Shown here: piece by piece, positions 44,169 through 52,463 of the stretch
How the letters are laid out: each line of letters starts with the position of its first letter
Numbering within the stretch: position 1 is the stretch's first letter
Origin: an uncultured Christensenella sp.
GTDB lineage: Bacteria > Bacillota > Clostridia > Christensenellales > Borkfalkiaceae
DNA length: 64,000 bases
Assembly: GCA_910579705.1 (NCBI GenBank)
Contig: CAJTUI010000006.1
Coordinates: 1 to 64,000, forward strand
Direction of reading: 5' to 3'
Translations under genes and position numbers: made by a program
Notes under the pieces: model-generated
Databases searched by the model: none
What the model saw: only the letters and a program-made list of their open reading frames with translations
What the model was told of the DNA's origin: nothing

Positions 44169-45392
44169 TTAAGCGCTTTCCTTGTAAATTATCTTGGGCT
44201 CCGCCTTGTCTGTGACGCACTCCTTGGTGACAATCACTTCCGCAACGTTGTCCTCGGAGGGCAGTTTGTACATTACCGAGGTCATAAACCCTTCTATAAT
44301 CGTCCTAAGTCCCCTAGCGCCCGTCTTTAACCGTATCGCCGTGTTCGCGATTTCTCTGACCGCGCCGTCCTCTACGGTAAGCTTTACGCCGTCCATAGCG
44401 ATAAGTTTCTGATACTGTTTTATAATAGCGTTTTTAGGCTGCGTGAGAATATTAACAAGCGCGTCCTCGTTCAACGGGTGAAGGCTGACGACTATAGGCA
44501 CACGGCCGACAAACTCGGGAATAAGCCCGAAATTAGTCAGATCCTGCGGCTTTACTTCCGCAAGCATATCGTAAACGTTTTCATCCGAATCCTTGACCGT
44601 TCCGCCGAAGCCGAGCGAGGTGTTGTCCCTGCGCTTTTGTACGATTTTGTCAAGGCCAACGAACGCGCCGCCGCAAATAAACAGAATGTTTGTCGTATCT
44701 ATTCTCAGACATTCCTGTTGCGGGTGCTTTCTTCCGCCCTGCGGCGGAACGTTTGCAACCGTGCTTTCGATTATCTTCAAAAGCGCCTGCTGCACGCCCT
44801 CGCCCGAAACGTCGCGGGTGATGGACACGTTTTCGCTTTTGCGGGCGATTTTATCTATTTCGTCGATATATATAATACCGCGCTGGGCCTTTTCTATGTC
44901 GTAGTCCGCGTTCTGGATAAGTTTCAAGAGAATGTTTTCCACGTCCTCGCCGACGTATCCCGCCTCGGTTAGCGTTGTCGCGTCGGAAGAGGCGAAAGGC
45001 ACGTTTAAAATTCTTGCAAGCGTGCGGGCAAGCAAAGTTTTTCCGCAACCCGTGGGGCCGAGAAGAAGTATATTGCTCTTTTCTATCTCCACGTCGCAGT
45101 CGGGTTTTGCGCCCGCCATATTGTTGATGCGCTTGTAGTGGTTGTATACCGCGACGGACAAAACCTTTTTCGCCTCGTCCTGACCGACGATATATTTGTC
45201 GAGCTCCTGCTTTATCTCGGCGGGTTTTTTGAGGGGAACGGGTTCGAGGCCCGTTATCTCCAACTCCTTGACCATATCGCCGCATATGGTTACGCACTCG
45301 TCGCAGATACACGCATTATTCTGGCCGCTTATAAGGCGGTGAACTTTATCTTCGGATTTTCCGCAAAACGAACAAAATCTCTTTTCTTTCAA
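44169..45392 (-). CDS. clpX: ClpX, ATPase subunit of ClpXP protease
   Basis: AAA+ unfoldase that feeds substrates to ClpP. N-terminal zinc finger CSFCGK...CICDEC, Walker A GPTGCGKTLL, Walker B IIYIDEIDKI, sensor and arginine-finger regions intact. The ClpP-docking loop reads LGFGG instead of the usual IGF. Start is TTG, supported by AGAGG seven bases upstream. 407 residues, normal. It lies 49 bp after clpP. Confidence 0.97.
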   Translation of the reverse strand: MKEKRFCSFCGKSEDKVHRLISGQNNACICDECVTICGDMVKELEITGLEPVPLKKPAEIKQELDKYIVGQDEAKKVLSVAVYNHYKRINNMAGAKPDCDVEIEKSNILLLGPTGCGKTLLARTLARILNVPFASSDATTLTEAGYVGEDVENILLKLIQNADYDIEKAQRGIIYIDEIDKIARKSENVSITRDVSGEGVQQALLKIIESTVANVPPQGGRKHPQQECLRIDTTNILFICGGAFVGLDKIVQKRRDNTSLGFGGTVKDSDENVYDMLAEVKPQDLTNFGLIPEFVGRVPIVVSLHPLNEDALVNILTQPKNAIIKQYQKLIAMDGVKLTVEDGAVREIANTAIRLKTGARGLRTIIEGFMTSVMYKLPSEDNVAEVIVTKECVTDKAEPKIIYKESA

Positions 45393-45441
45393 TATTAAAC
45401 CTCTTGACCGCCGAACGGGCGGGAATTGCTAAAATTTTAAC

Positions 45442-46032
45442 TTATCTTTTATGGAATACTTTGTCTATAAGGCCGTATTCCTGCGCCTCGCTTGCGGACA
45501 GATAGTTGTCCCTGTCCGTGTCGCGCTCGATTTCCGAAAGCGGCTTTCCCGAGTTTTTCGCGAGTATCTCGTTCAACTTCTGTTTGGTGCGCAGAATATG
45601 CTCCGCCGCAATCTTTATATCGCTGGCCTGACCCTGCGCGCCGCCGAGGGGCTGGTGTATCATAATCTCGCTGTTGGGCAGGGCGAACCTTTTACCCTTT
45701 GCGCCGCTGGACAACAGGAACGCGCCCATCGACGCGGCCATACCTATACAGATAGTGGACACGTCGCACTTGATATAGTTCATAGTATCGTAAATCGCAA
45801 GACCCGCGCTCACCGAGCCGCCGGGGCTGTTGATGTACAGGGAAATGTCTTTCTGGGGATCCTTTGCTTCGAGGTAGATAAGCTGCGCAACGACCGTGTT
45901 TGCAACGGCGTCGTCAATCTCGCCGCTGAGGAAAATTATTCTGTCCTCCAAAAGGCGGCTGTAAATATCGTACGAACGCTCCCCGCGGGAAGTCTGCTCG
46001 ACAATGTAAGGCACTAACGCACTGCGTTCCAT
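45442..46032 (-). CDS. clpP: ClpP protease proteolytic subunit
   Basis: Barrel-forming serine peptidase partnering ClpX. LVPYIVEQTSRGERSYDIYSRLL start; catalytic triad Ser101 (GMAASMGA), His126 (MIHQPLG) and Asp175 (DTDRDNYL). 196 residues. AAAGGAGTTTGAT precedes the ATG, and trigger factor lies 15 bp upstream. Confidence 0.97.
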   Translation of the reverse strand: MERSALVPYIVEQTSRGERSYDIYSRLLEDRIIFLSGEIDDAVANTVVAQLIYLEAKDPQKDISLYINSPGGSVSAGLAIYDTMNYIKCDVSTICIGMAASMGAFLLSSGAKGKRFALPNSEIMIHQPLGGAQGQASDIKIAAEHILRTKQKLNEILAKNSGKPLSEIERDTDRDNYLSASEAQEYGLIDKVFHKR

Positions 46033-46047
46033 ATCAAACTCCTTTGA

Positions 46048-47406
46048 TTACTCTGCTGATTTGGTTGTTTTCTTCGCCGCGGGCTTTTTTGCTGCGGGTT
46101 TCTTCTCTTCCTCGGTATAAAGCTCGTTATTGGCTTTGAGGAAATCAAACATCTTGGTAATTATAATGTCGCTGGAAATATACTCGACCTGTCTGGGATC
46201 GATTGTCTTCTTGTACTCTTCGAGCGTTTTGCCGACGGACTTCGCCTGCTCTTCGATTTTCGCGTCGAGCTCGCCGTCCGCAACCTCGAACTTCTCGGTC
46301 TTGATAATCTTGTCGATTACGAGCTGGCTCATAACTCTCGGCCTTGCCTGCGCGGCGAACTGGGAACGGAACTGCTCCATTGTAAGCTGCATATATTTGA
46401 GGTAATCTTCGAGTTTAAGGCCCTGATACATCAAGCGGTAGCTGAAATCCTGAACCATTCTGTCGATTTCGCTCTCGATCATAGCGTCGGGAATTTCCGC
46501 ATTTGCCGTCTTGCAGATTTCGGTTATTATGCTGTTTTCCGTCTCGTCGCGGGATTTGTTTTCCGCGTTGCGTTCGAGGCGCTCGCGCGTTTTGGTTCTG
46601 TACGCGTCAACGGTGTCTACGCCGGCGTGGGCCTTGACGTATTCGTCGGTAAGTTCGGGATACTGCTTTTCGGTAATCTTGTTAAGATTGATGTTGAAAA
46701 CCGCGTCCTTGCCGCGAAGATTGTCGGCCTGATAGTCGTCGGGGAACTTGACGTTTATGTCCCTGTTTTCACCCGTCTTCATACCAACGACGGCCTCCTC
46801 GAAACCGGGGATAAACGAGCCGCTGCCGAGAACGAGGTTATAGTCCTCCGCGGTACCGCCGGGGAACTTCTCTCCGTCAACGCTGCCCGAGAAGTCGATG
46901 TTTACGGTGTCGCCTATCTTGCAGGCTCTGTCCGTAACCTCCGCGTCGGTTGCGGCGCTTTCGAGAATTTTCTTCATTTCGGTTTCGACTTCGGCGTCGG
47001 ATACATTATATTCAAACTTACGGATTTTTAAACCTGTATAACTGCCTATTGTTACGTCGGGCTTGACGGGCACGACGGCGGTAAGCACAACGCCCTTGCC
47101 CTCGGTCATATCCTCTACGTCGAGCGAAGGTTCGCCGACGGCGGTAAAGTTAGCCTTTTCCTTTTCGAGAATTTCGGGATAGTGATTGGAATAGAGCACG
47201 TTGAACGCCTCTTCGTACAGCACGCCCTTGCCGTAATAGTTTTCGAGAACGGGCTTGGGAACCTTGCCTTTTCTGAAACCGGGAACGGAATATTTACCCC
47301 TTACTTTGAGGTAGGACTTGCTTATTGCGTCCTGCCACTCCTGCTCGGTAAAAGTGATGGTAAGTTTAACCGTGCTTTTCTCTCCTGTAACCTGTGTATA
47401 CTTCAT
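46048..47406 (-). CDS. tig: Trigger factor (ribosome-associated chaperone)
   Basis: Binds nascent chains at the ribosome exit. N-terminal ribosome-binding region with GFRKGKVPK, PPIase (FKBP-like) domain at about residues 160-250 (GDTVNIDFSGSVDGEKF...GSFIPGFEEAVVGM), and the C-terminal chaperone arms. The last 25 residues are a Lys/Ala/Pro-rich tail of PAAKK repeats, not part of the classical protein and possibly an extra ribosome or nucleic-acid contact. GAGGAG precedes the start. Confidence 0.97.
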   Translation of the reverse strand: MKYTQVTGEKSTVKLTITFTEQEWQDAISKSYLKVRGKYSVPGFRKGKVPKPVLENYYGKGVLYEEAFNVLYSNHYPEILEKEKANFTAVGEPSLDVEDMTEGKGVVLTAVVPVKPDVTIGSYTGLKIRKFEYNVSDAEVETEMKKILESAATDAEVTDRACKIGDTVNIDFSGSVDGEKFPGGTAEDYNLVLGSGSFIPGFEEAVVGMKTGENRDINVKFPDDYQADNLRGKDAVFNINLNKITEKQYPELTDEYVKAHAGVDTVDAYRTKTRERLERNAENKSRDETENSIITEICKTANAEIPDAMIESEIDRMVQDFSYRLMYQGLKLEDYLKYMQLTMEQFRSQFAAQARPRVMSQLVIDKIIKTEKFEVADGELDAKIEEQAKSVGKTLEEYKKTIDPRQVEYISSDIIITKMFDFLKANNELYTEEEKKPAAKKPAAKKTTKSAE

Positions 47407-47466
47407 TTTAAATCTCCTCGCAACGATTTATTTGTTATTTGATTTCCGCGAATGCGGCCGACAATT

Positions 47467-47495
47467 ATTTTAGCATATAAATTATTTTTTGAAAA
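47467..47495 (-). promoter_or_regulatory. Promoter of tig operon
   Basis: TTTTCA (47490-47495), 17 bp, TAAAAT (47467-47472) with an extended -10 TGC just before it on the minus strand. It abuts the divergent rqcH promoter. Confidence 0.5.
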
Positions 47496-47505
47496 GCGTT
47501 TTGCG

Positions 47506-47534
47506 TTTACTTTTGGCAATTTTTACTATATAAT
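47506..47534 (+). promoter_or_regulatory. Promoter of rqcH
   Basis: TTTACT (47506-47511), 17 bp, TATAAT (47529-47534), then GGGAGGCG before the ATG at 47571. Confidence 0.6.
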
Positions 47535-47570
47535 AATAATTGATTTGATTACCACGGGAGGCGCAAAATT

Positions 47571-49241
47571 ATGCCGCAGGACGCGTTTACGATAAGATAC
47601 GTCGCCGACGAACTTAAAAAACTGCTTACAGGCGGTAAAATTTCGCGCATCGTACAGCCCGCCCGCGACGAGCTTACTTTTATTATATACACCGGAAACG
47701 GCAACGTTAAACTCGACGCGTGTCTTTCCGCGCGCGACACGCGGCTCAGCCTCTCGCAGGACGAAAGGCCAGTGCCCAAGGTCGCGCCCAATTTCTGTAT
47801 GCTTTTGAGAAAGCATTTGCAGAACGCGGAAATTCTTGACGTGGTTCAGCCGGGGTTCGAGCGAATTATATATTTCGACCTGAAATGTGTATCTGACTTC
47901 TCCTCTTCGGTTATGCGCCTGTACTTCGAAATTATGGGCAAGTACTCCAACGCTGTTCTTTGCGAAAACGGAATTATAGTCGGCGCGCTTAAAACCACTT
48001 CCATAGGCGAAAATACGCGGCGCGTTCTTTTCGGCGGCGTGAGATACGTTTTACCCGAGCCGCAGGACAAGGTTTCGCCCTACGACGTCAGAGGGCTTGC
48101 AAAGGCTATGCTGAACGCGTGCGGCGACAGGGCGAAGTATATTTGCGAACGCGTTGCGGGCATATCCTACGCCACCGCGCTGGAAATGGTGGCAACCTTC
48201 GGCGAGGATATTTCGGCGGACGATATACGCGAGTACGTGTTTAATTCCGACGCGGCCGCTTGCGTGACGTACGACAACGGCAAGCCGAGCGATTTCAAAG
48301 TCCGCTCTAACCTTACAGAGAAAAAGAGCTACGCAAGTTTACTCGAAGCGCAGAGCGCGTACTACTCCTACGTTTACAATAAACGCCGCTTTACCGAGAA
48401 GAAAACCAAGCTTGAACACGCGGTAAGCGGGGCCGTCAAAAAAGCCGAAAAACGGCTGGGGGCTATCTGCGCCAAGCTCGACGAATGCCGCGACGCAGAA
48501 ACGGTAAAACTCAAAGGCGAGCTCATTACCGCCAACATATACGCCGTGCAACGCGGTATGGGCGAGTTTTACGCCGTCAATTATTACGACCCCGAGTGCG
48601 GACAAATAAAGATCGAACTTGACAAGGCGCTTACCCCGTCGCAGAACGCGCAGAAGTATTACAAGCGGTATTCCAAGTTAAAACGCACGCTTGAAATGGC
48701 GACCGCACAGCGCGAAGAAACGGAGCAGAAAATCGACTACCTTAACAGCATTAAGGCGCACATATGCGCCGCCGAAACGCTTATCGACCTTGAAGAAACC
48801 GAAGAAGAGCTTACTTCGCTCGGCCTGCTGAAAGCGCAGGATACGCGCAGAAAAAAGGCGGCTGCAACGCCGTACAGAACGTTTATGTGCGACGGGTTTA
48901 AAATTATCGCGGGAAGAAACAATTTACAGAACGAAAGACTTACGAAAGGCCTTTCGCCCGAGGATATGTGGCTGCATACGCAGAAATACCACTCCTCCCA
49001 CGTCGGGATTTTGTGCGGCGGCAAGCCCGTGCCCGACGGCGTTTTAATGGCCGCGGCGGAGATTTGCGCGTACTATTCGGACGCGAGGGCGGGCAGTAAA
49101 ATACCCGTGGACTACACGCTGAAAAAGTTTGTTAAGAAACCGCCGAAAACGGTCGCGGGGTTTGTAATATACACCGACTATAACACCGTGCTGGCCGAGC
49201 CCGACCCGCACGCCGAGCTTGCGGAGGATAGCAATGAATAA
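47571..49241 (+). CDS. rqcH: RqcH, ribosome quality-control NEMF-family protein
   Basis: Bacterial Rqc2/NEMF homologue (formerly fibronectin-binding protein) that binds stalled 50S subunits and directs alanine tailing. NFACT-N domain at 1-200 (DAFTIRYVADELKKLL, NFCMLLRKHLQNAEI), a coiled-coil middle, and NFACT-R near the C-terminus (GRNNLQNERLTKGLSPEDMWLHTQKYHSSHV). The functionally important Asp-Arg pair known from Bacillus RqcH (D97/R98) reads Glu97-Arg98 here. Good ribosome site. It overlaps the next small gene by 8 bp. Confidence 0.93.
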   Translation: MPQDAFTIRYVADELKKLLTGGKISRIVQPARDELTFIIYTGNGNVKLDACLSARDTRLSLSQDERPVPKVAPNFCMLLRKHLQNAEILDVVQPGFERIIYFDLKCVSDFSSSVMRLYFEIMGKYSNAVLCENGIIVGALKTTSIGENTRRVLFGGVRYVLPEPQDKVSPYDVRGLAKAMLNACGDRAKYICERVAGISYATALEMVATFGEDISADDIREYVFNSDAAACVTYDNGKPSDFKVRSNLTEKKSYASLLEAQSAYYSYVYNKRRFTEKKTKLEHAVSGAVKKAEKRLGAICAKLDECRDAETVKLKGELITANIYAVQRGMGEFYAVNYYDPECGQIKIELDKALTPSQNAQKYYKRYSKLKRTLEMATAQREETEQKIDYLNSIKAHICAAETLIDLEETEEELTSLGLLKAQDTRRKKAAATPYRTFMCDGFKIIAGRNNLQNERLTKGLSPEDMWLHTQKYHSSHVGILCGGKPVPDGVLMAAAEICAYYSDARAGSKIPVDYTLKKFVKKPPKTVAGFVIYTDYNTVLAEPDPHAELAEDSNE

Positions 49242-49506
49242 CGGCAACAAAACGTACGCATATATAGCGCTGGGACTTATGATTGCGGGCGCGGCGGCGC
49301 TTGCGCTGATATTCACACCTCTTGGTATTTACGCGCTGATTGCGGCCGTGCTTTTCGACATAGCCGCGCTGACGTTCCTCAACTTACAAAAAAAGAAAAA
49401 CGCGTTCCGCGAACTTAAATTTATCATTATAGCCGCGTACGTGCTGCTGGGCGTAACCGTCGCGGTGTTTGCGGGCGGAATAATATGGTCGAGCATAAAT
49501 AGTTGA
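49234..49506 (+). CDS. Small membrane protein, three predicted helices
   Basis: 90-residue hydrophobic protein of unknown function with helices around residues 8-25, 28-48 and 60-84, separated by a basic QKKKNAFRELK loop. The ATG at 49234 follows GGAGG by six bases and overlaps the rqcH stop, so it is translationally coupled to rqcH. A terminator follows at once. Confidence 0.7.
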   Translation: MNNGNKTYAYIALGLMIAGAAALALIFTPLGIYALIAAVLFDIAALTFLNLQKKKNAFRELKFIIIAAYVLLGVTVAVFAGGIIWSSINS

Positions 49507-49516
49507 AAAAAATATG

Positions 49517-49543
49517 GGGTAGCCAGAGCGGCTACCCTTTTTT
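49517..49543 (+). terminator. Intrinsic terminator after rqcH and small membrane protein gene
   Basis: GGGTAGCC and GGCTACCC arms with a 5-base loop, then six T. Confidence 0.93.
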
Positions 49544-49754
49544 ATGTTTTTCGGGTTGACCGATACGCGCGGGTTTAATAAAATGCAAGTATAACATTAT
49601 CGAGGTATGCAATCTCGCGACGGCCAAAACGCCGGACTGGGTTTTCAAGGCGTTGACCGCGGTATTGCTTGGGTGCGGGCTTTTCAGGCGCGCAAAAAAA
49701 TAATTGTAAAAAAGCGGTATAAAAACCTTTGAAATTTGCAATTACTAAATTGCT

Positions 49755-50129
49755 ATGGACAGAATTTGCGGCGCAGTATTGGACAAAATTTTTTCATTGA
49801 GCCCCGCGGGGCGTTACGTTATTATAGACGAGGACGAGTTCTACGAAGTGTTTCCGGACGGGAGCGACAAGTCTTACGACGAACTTGACAGGGTGCTGTC
49901 CTCTTTAAGGAGCGAGGGCTATATAGACCTTAAATATTCGCGCGGGGATATGTACTGCGTGGCGCCCCTCAAACGTTACGTCGAAGAGGAATACTATCCC
50001 TCCCCCGTTCCCGAGGAGAGCTTCCGCGAAGAGAAACGCGGGAGAAAAACCGACTTCGTGTTCCTGTCCGCTTTTGCGGGCAGCGCGCTGGGCAGCCTTA
50101 TAATTTCGTTGATATTCGCGGTAATCTAA
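49755..50129 (+). CDS. Winged-helix-like protein with C-terminal membrane segment (1)
   Basis: Unrecognised 124-residue protein. Residues 1-75 have the helix/helix/strand rhythm of a winged helix (SYDELDRVLSSLRSEGYIDLKYSRGDMYCVAPLKRY); a charged linker of about 25 residues follows, and a hydrophobic helix (FVFLSAFAGSALGSLIISLIFAV) ends the protein. No Shine-Dalgarno sequence precedes the ATG. It abuts the next gene end-to-end, and that gene encodes a protein of the same architecture. Possibly a tail-anchored regulator or sensor; function unknown. Confidence 0.6.
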   Translation: MDRICGAVLDKIFSLSPAGRYVIIDEDEFYEVFPDGSDKSYDELDRVLSSLRSEGYIDLKYSRGDMYCVAPLKRYVEEEYYPSPVPEESFREEKRGRKTDFVFLSAFAGSALGSLIISLIFAVI

Positions 50130-50489
50130 ATGCTGTCCAGAAGTGAAAACGAGGTTATGTCCGCCGTGTACTGTCTTTGCGACGGCACGGACAGCTGCCT
50201 TATTTCGCCGCTGGATATTCTGTCAGTTCTTCCCGCCAAGAAAAAATACAGCCCCGAAAAAGTGGACGGTATTCTGCACGACCTTATGTGCGACGGGTAT
50301 TTCGATTTGATTACTTCCGAAAGAAAGGGCGAGCGTATGTACGTTATCAACCTGAAAGAAAACGGGTTTGCGTACAAGCGCGCGGCCAAACAAAGGCGGC
50401 GCGACGTTGCGTTCAGGATCGTGCTGGCGTTTATAGGCGCCGCCGCGACGTTTATTTTCGGACTTATTTTAAAAGGACTTTTCGGCTGA
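50130..50489 (+). CDS. Winged-helix-like protein with C-terminal membrane segment (2)
   Basis: 119-residue companion of the preceding gene: helices near 5-20 and 25-35, then YSPEKVDGILHDLMCDGYFDLITSERKGERMYVINL (recognition helix plus wing pattern), a basic KRAAKQRRRD segment and a terminal hydrophobic helix (VAFRIVLAFIGAAATFIFGLIL). Its start codon directly follows the previous stop. The DGYFDL and EGYIDL segments of the two proteins align, suggesting an old tandem duplication. Function unknown. Confidence 0.65.
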   Translation: MLSRSENEVMSAVYCLCDGTDSCLISPLDILSVLPAKKKYSPEKVDGILHDLMCDGYFDLITSERKGERMYVINLKENGFAYKRAAKQRRRDVAFRIVLAFIGAAATFIFGLILKGLFG

Positions 50490-50491
50490 AC

Positions 50492-50522
50492 CAAACCGCC
50501 GCGGAAAACCCGCGGCGGTTTG
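50492..50522 (+). terminator. GC-rich hairpin terminator
   Basis: Perfect 13-bp arms CAAACCGCCGCGG and CCGCGGCGGTTTG, loop AAAAC, followed by the weak T-run AGTATTTT. Confidence 0.75.
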
Positions 50523-50551
50523 AGTATTTTACGATAAAGCGCTGAAAATAT

Positions 50552-50580
50552 TTGCTTTTTTTTAAACCGTTTGTTAAAAT
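50552..50580 (+). promoter_or_regulatory. Promoter of membrane-anchored propeller-like protein
   Basis: TTGCTT (50552-50557), 17 bp, TAAAAT (50575-50580); the ATG at 50612 follows GAGG. Confidence 0.55.
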
Positions 50581-50611
50581 AATAGAGAATTGTTTTTACG
50601 AGGAATGATGT

Positions 50612-51973
50612 ATGAAACACAAAAAGCTGTTCGTATCGCTTACCGCCGTCTTAACCGTCGCGGTTTTTCTCGCGATATTTTTAATGATTTGGTTTTTCGG
50701 CGACAGATATAAGGATTTCGACGAAAAATTTACGCAGGAGTTCGAGATACCCGGTCTTGAAGACGGCGCCGTTCCGCAGGGAATGACGACCTACACCGTC
50801 GCGACCAAAGTCACGGGCGACGACGGCAAGGAAGAAACCGTTCAGAAAAGATATTTCTTTGTCAGCGCGTATATGTCGGACGGCTCCCCTTCGCGCATTT
50901 ACGTTATCGGCGCGGACAAGGCCGACGGCAAGACCGACGACATCAGCCACAATTATAAGACAGAGGGTTACGTTACGCTTAAAACTGCCGACGGTAAAGA
51001 TTTTTACGGACATTGCGGCGGCATAGCCATAAACGGAAGTTACCTCTGGGTGACGGGCGAGAGCAAGGTAAACGTTGCCAAGGCGAGCAAGGATTACTCC
51101 GACGCAAAGAAAAACGTTGCGCAGGAAATTGTTGAAAAAGCAAAGCGCGTTAAATTGAACGACACCGAAGGCGAATACGATTTTTCGGTTAAGTTCACCA
51201 CTTCGTTCAACGCAAACTGCCGCGCCTCCTTCTGCTATTACTTCGACGACCCGAGATACAGCGGTTTAAGCTATGACAGGCTTTACGTAGGCGAGTTTTA
51301 CCGCAGCGGAAACTACAAGACCGACGAAAAACACCACGTTACCACGCCTAACGGCTATCAAAACAAGGCGTTTATGTACGAGTACAACGTAAGTTCGGCC
51401 AACGATTTCGGCCTCACGTTGATTTCCGGCGAAGGCATAACCGACGAAACCGCAGTGCCCAAAATCCAGAAGATTTTCTCCTTGCCCGAGCAAGTGCAGG
51501 GTATGGCCTGGTCGGGTAGGTCGGGATACGGCGCGACCGGCAGCGACGAAAAGAACCCCGCGGGCACTATGGTGCTGTCGCAGAGCTACGGACTTGCCAA
51601 TTCCAAAATAACCTGCTACGACGGTAAAACGTTGCTTGCGAGCGCAAACAGAGCGACCTACTCCTCCATTGCCGGCGAAAGTTTCGAGTACGACGGAGTT
51701 AAAAGAGTAATCGGCGGTAAAGAGCAGCCCTATACGGACAAAACCCTTTACGTTTACTATGTGGACAGAAACAACGAAGAAATGGTGTTAAACGACTATT
51801 CCATTCCGTCTATGTCCGAAGGACTTTGCGCAGTAACCGAAACGACAAGCGGCAACGTCGCGTCCAAACGCGTTTACGTGCTCTTCGAATCGGGAAGTAA
51901 GAAATACAGACCTTTCGTACGCGAAAAGCTTACCCACGTATACAGCTTTATACCCAGAGAAAAACAGAACTGA
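50612..51973 (+). CDS. Membrane-anchored, probably beta-propeller extracytoplasmic protein
   Basis: Not recognised as a named family. A signal anchor (LFVSLTAVLTVAVFLAIFLMIWFF) is followed by about 420 extracytoplasmic residues. Repeated blade-like phrases are visible: PQGMTTYT, YFFVSAYMSDG, HCGGIAINGSYLWV, VQGMAWSGRSGYG, VLSQSYGLANSKI, PSMSEGLCAV and RVYVLFESGSKKYR. This order (PQG, GG-A, QGMA, SQSYG, EGL, FESG) resembles uncharacterised secreted propellers of Actinobacteria and Firmicutes. Single-gene unit between a good promoter and a terminator. Role unknown. Confidence 0.6.
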   Translation: MKHKKLFVSLTAVLTVAVFLAIFLMIWFFGDRYKDFDEKFTQEFEIPGLEDGAVPQGMTTYTVATKVTGDDGKEETVQKRYFFVSAYMSDGSPSRIYVIGADKADGKTDDISHNYKTEGYVTLKTADGKDFYGHCGGIAINGSYLWVTGESKVNVAKASKDYSDAKKNVAQEIVEKAKRVKLNDTEGEYDFSVKFTTSFNANCRASFCYYFDDPRYSGLSYDRLYVGEFYRSGNYKTDEKHHVTTPNGYQNKAFMYEYNVSSANDFGLTLISGEGITDETAVPKIQKIFSLPEQVQGMAWSGRSGYGATGSDEKNPAGTMVLSQSYGLANSKITCYDGKTLLASANRATYSSIAGESFEYDGVKRVIGGKEQPYTDKTLYVYYVDRNNEEMVLNDYSIPSMSEGLCAVTETTSGNVASKRVYVLFESGSKKYRPFVREKLTHVYSFIPREKQN

Positions 51974-51983
51974 TAAATAATAA

Positions 51984-52018
51984 ACGGTTTCCGCAAAATG
52001 CGGAAATCGTATTTTTTT
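51984..52018 (+). terminator. Intrinsic terminator
   Basis: ACGGTTTCCGCA and TGCGGAAATCGT arms (one G-T pair), loop AAA, then seven T. Confidence 0.92.
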
Positions 52019-52024
52019 GCTTAT

Positions 52025-52057
52025 TAAAGCCTTTCCGCCGTCCGCGGGGAGGCTTTA
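52025..52057 (-). terminator. Possible terminator at the end of the XRE gene
   Basis: AAAGCCT and AGGCTTT arms with an inner CGGCGG/CCGCGG region; it overlaps the stop codon of the XRE gene. No strong T-run on the minus strand. Confidence 0.4.
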
Positions 52058-52348
52058 TTTGAACGAGCGCAAAATAACAAGCAACGCCTCTTTCTGCTCG
52101 TCCGTAAGCGCGGCGATACGGCGGTTAAGCTCCCCGTCCGTTTCCCCCTCCTCTTCGAAAGCAAAGAACTGCGCCAGCGTAATGCCGAAGGCGCCGCAAA
52201 GCGCCCTCAGCGTAGAGAGCTTTGGCTCCGCGTTGCGCATATATAAATTATTCAAAGTCGACTGCGTGAGCATCGCCTCCAAAGCAAGATTGTTTACAGA
52301 CCAACCCCGCTCCTTGCGCAATTCGTCAATCCTTTCCAGAATAGTCAT
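52055..52348 (-). CDS. XRE-family transcriptional regulator
   Basis: 97-residue regulator with an N-terminal lambda-repressor-like helix-turn-helix (ERIDELRKERGWSVNNLALEAMLTQSTLNNLY) and a short C-terminal tail (LNRRIAALTDEQKEALLVILRSF). GGAGTGA precedes the ATG. It is divergent from a small membrane-protein gene whose promoter holds a perfect palindrome, the probable binding site. Confidence 0.9.
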   Translation of the reverse strand: MTILERIDELRKERGWSVNNLALEAMLTQSTLNNLYMRNAEPKLSTLRALCGAFGITLAQFFAFEEEGETDGELNRRIAALTDEQKEALLVILRSFK

Positions 52349-52387
52349 TTCAGTTTCACTCCGTATGAATTTATTTTATAACGGAAT

Positions 52388-52438
52388 TGAGTTAATTATT
52401 TAACCATTTTTAGTTGACAAATTAACTCATTTGAGTTA
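52388..52438. promoter_or_regulatory. Operator cluster between the XRE gene and the consensus promoter
   Basis: Palindrome TAACTCA-TT-TGAGTTA (52423-52438) lies between the -35 and -10 boxes. A second TGAGTTAA half-site (52388-52395) and a GTTAA/TTAAC repeat (52391-52404) lie nearer the regulator gene, so one bound region could control both directions. Confidence 0.65.
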
Positions 52439-52442
52439 TAAT
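52414..52442 (+). promoter_or_regulatory. Perfect consensus promoter controlled by the XRE regulator
   Basis: TTGACA (52414-52419), 17 bp, TATAAT (52437-52442). Both boxes are exact consensus, which makes sense only if the promoter is repressed; the palindrome in its spacer supports this. Confidence 0.8.
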
Positions 52443-52463
52443 GTCGAAAAACGGAGAAAAACG

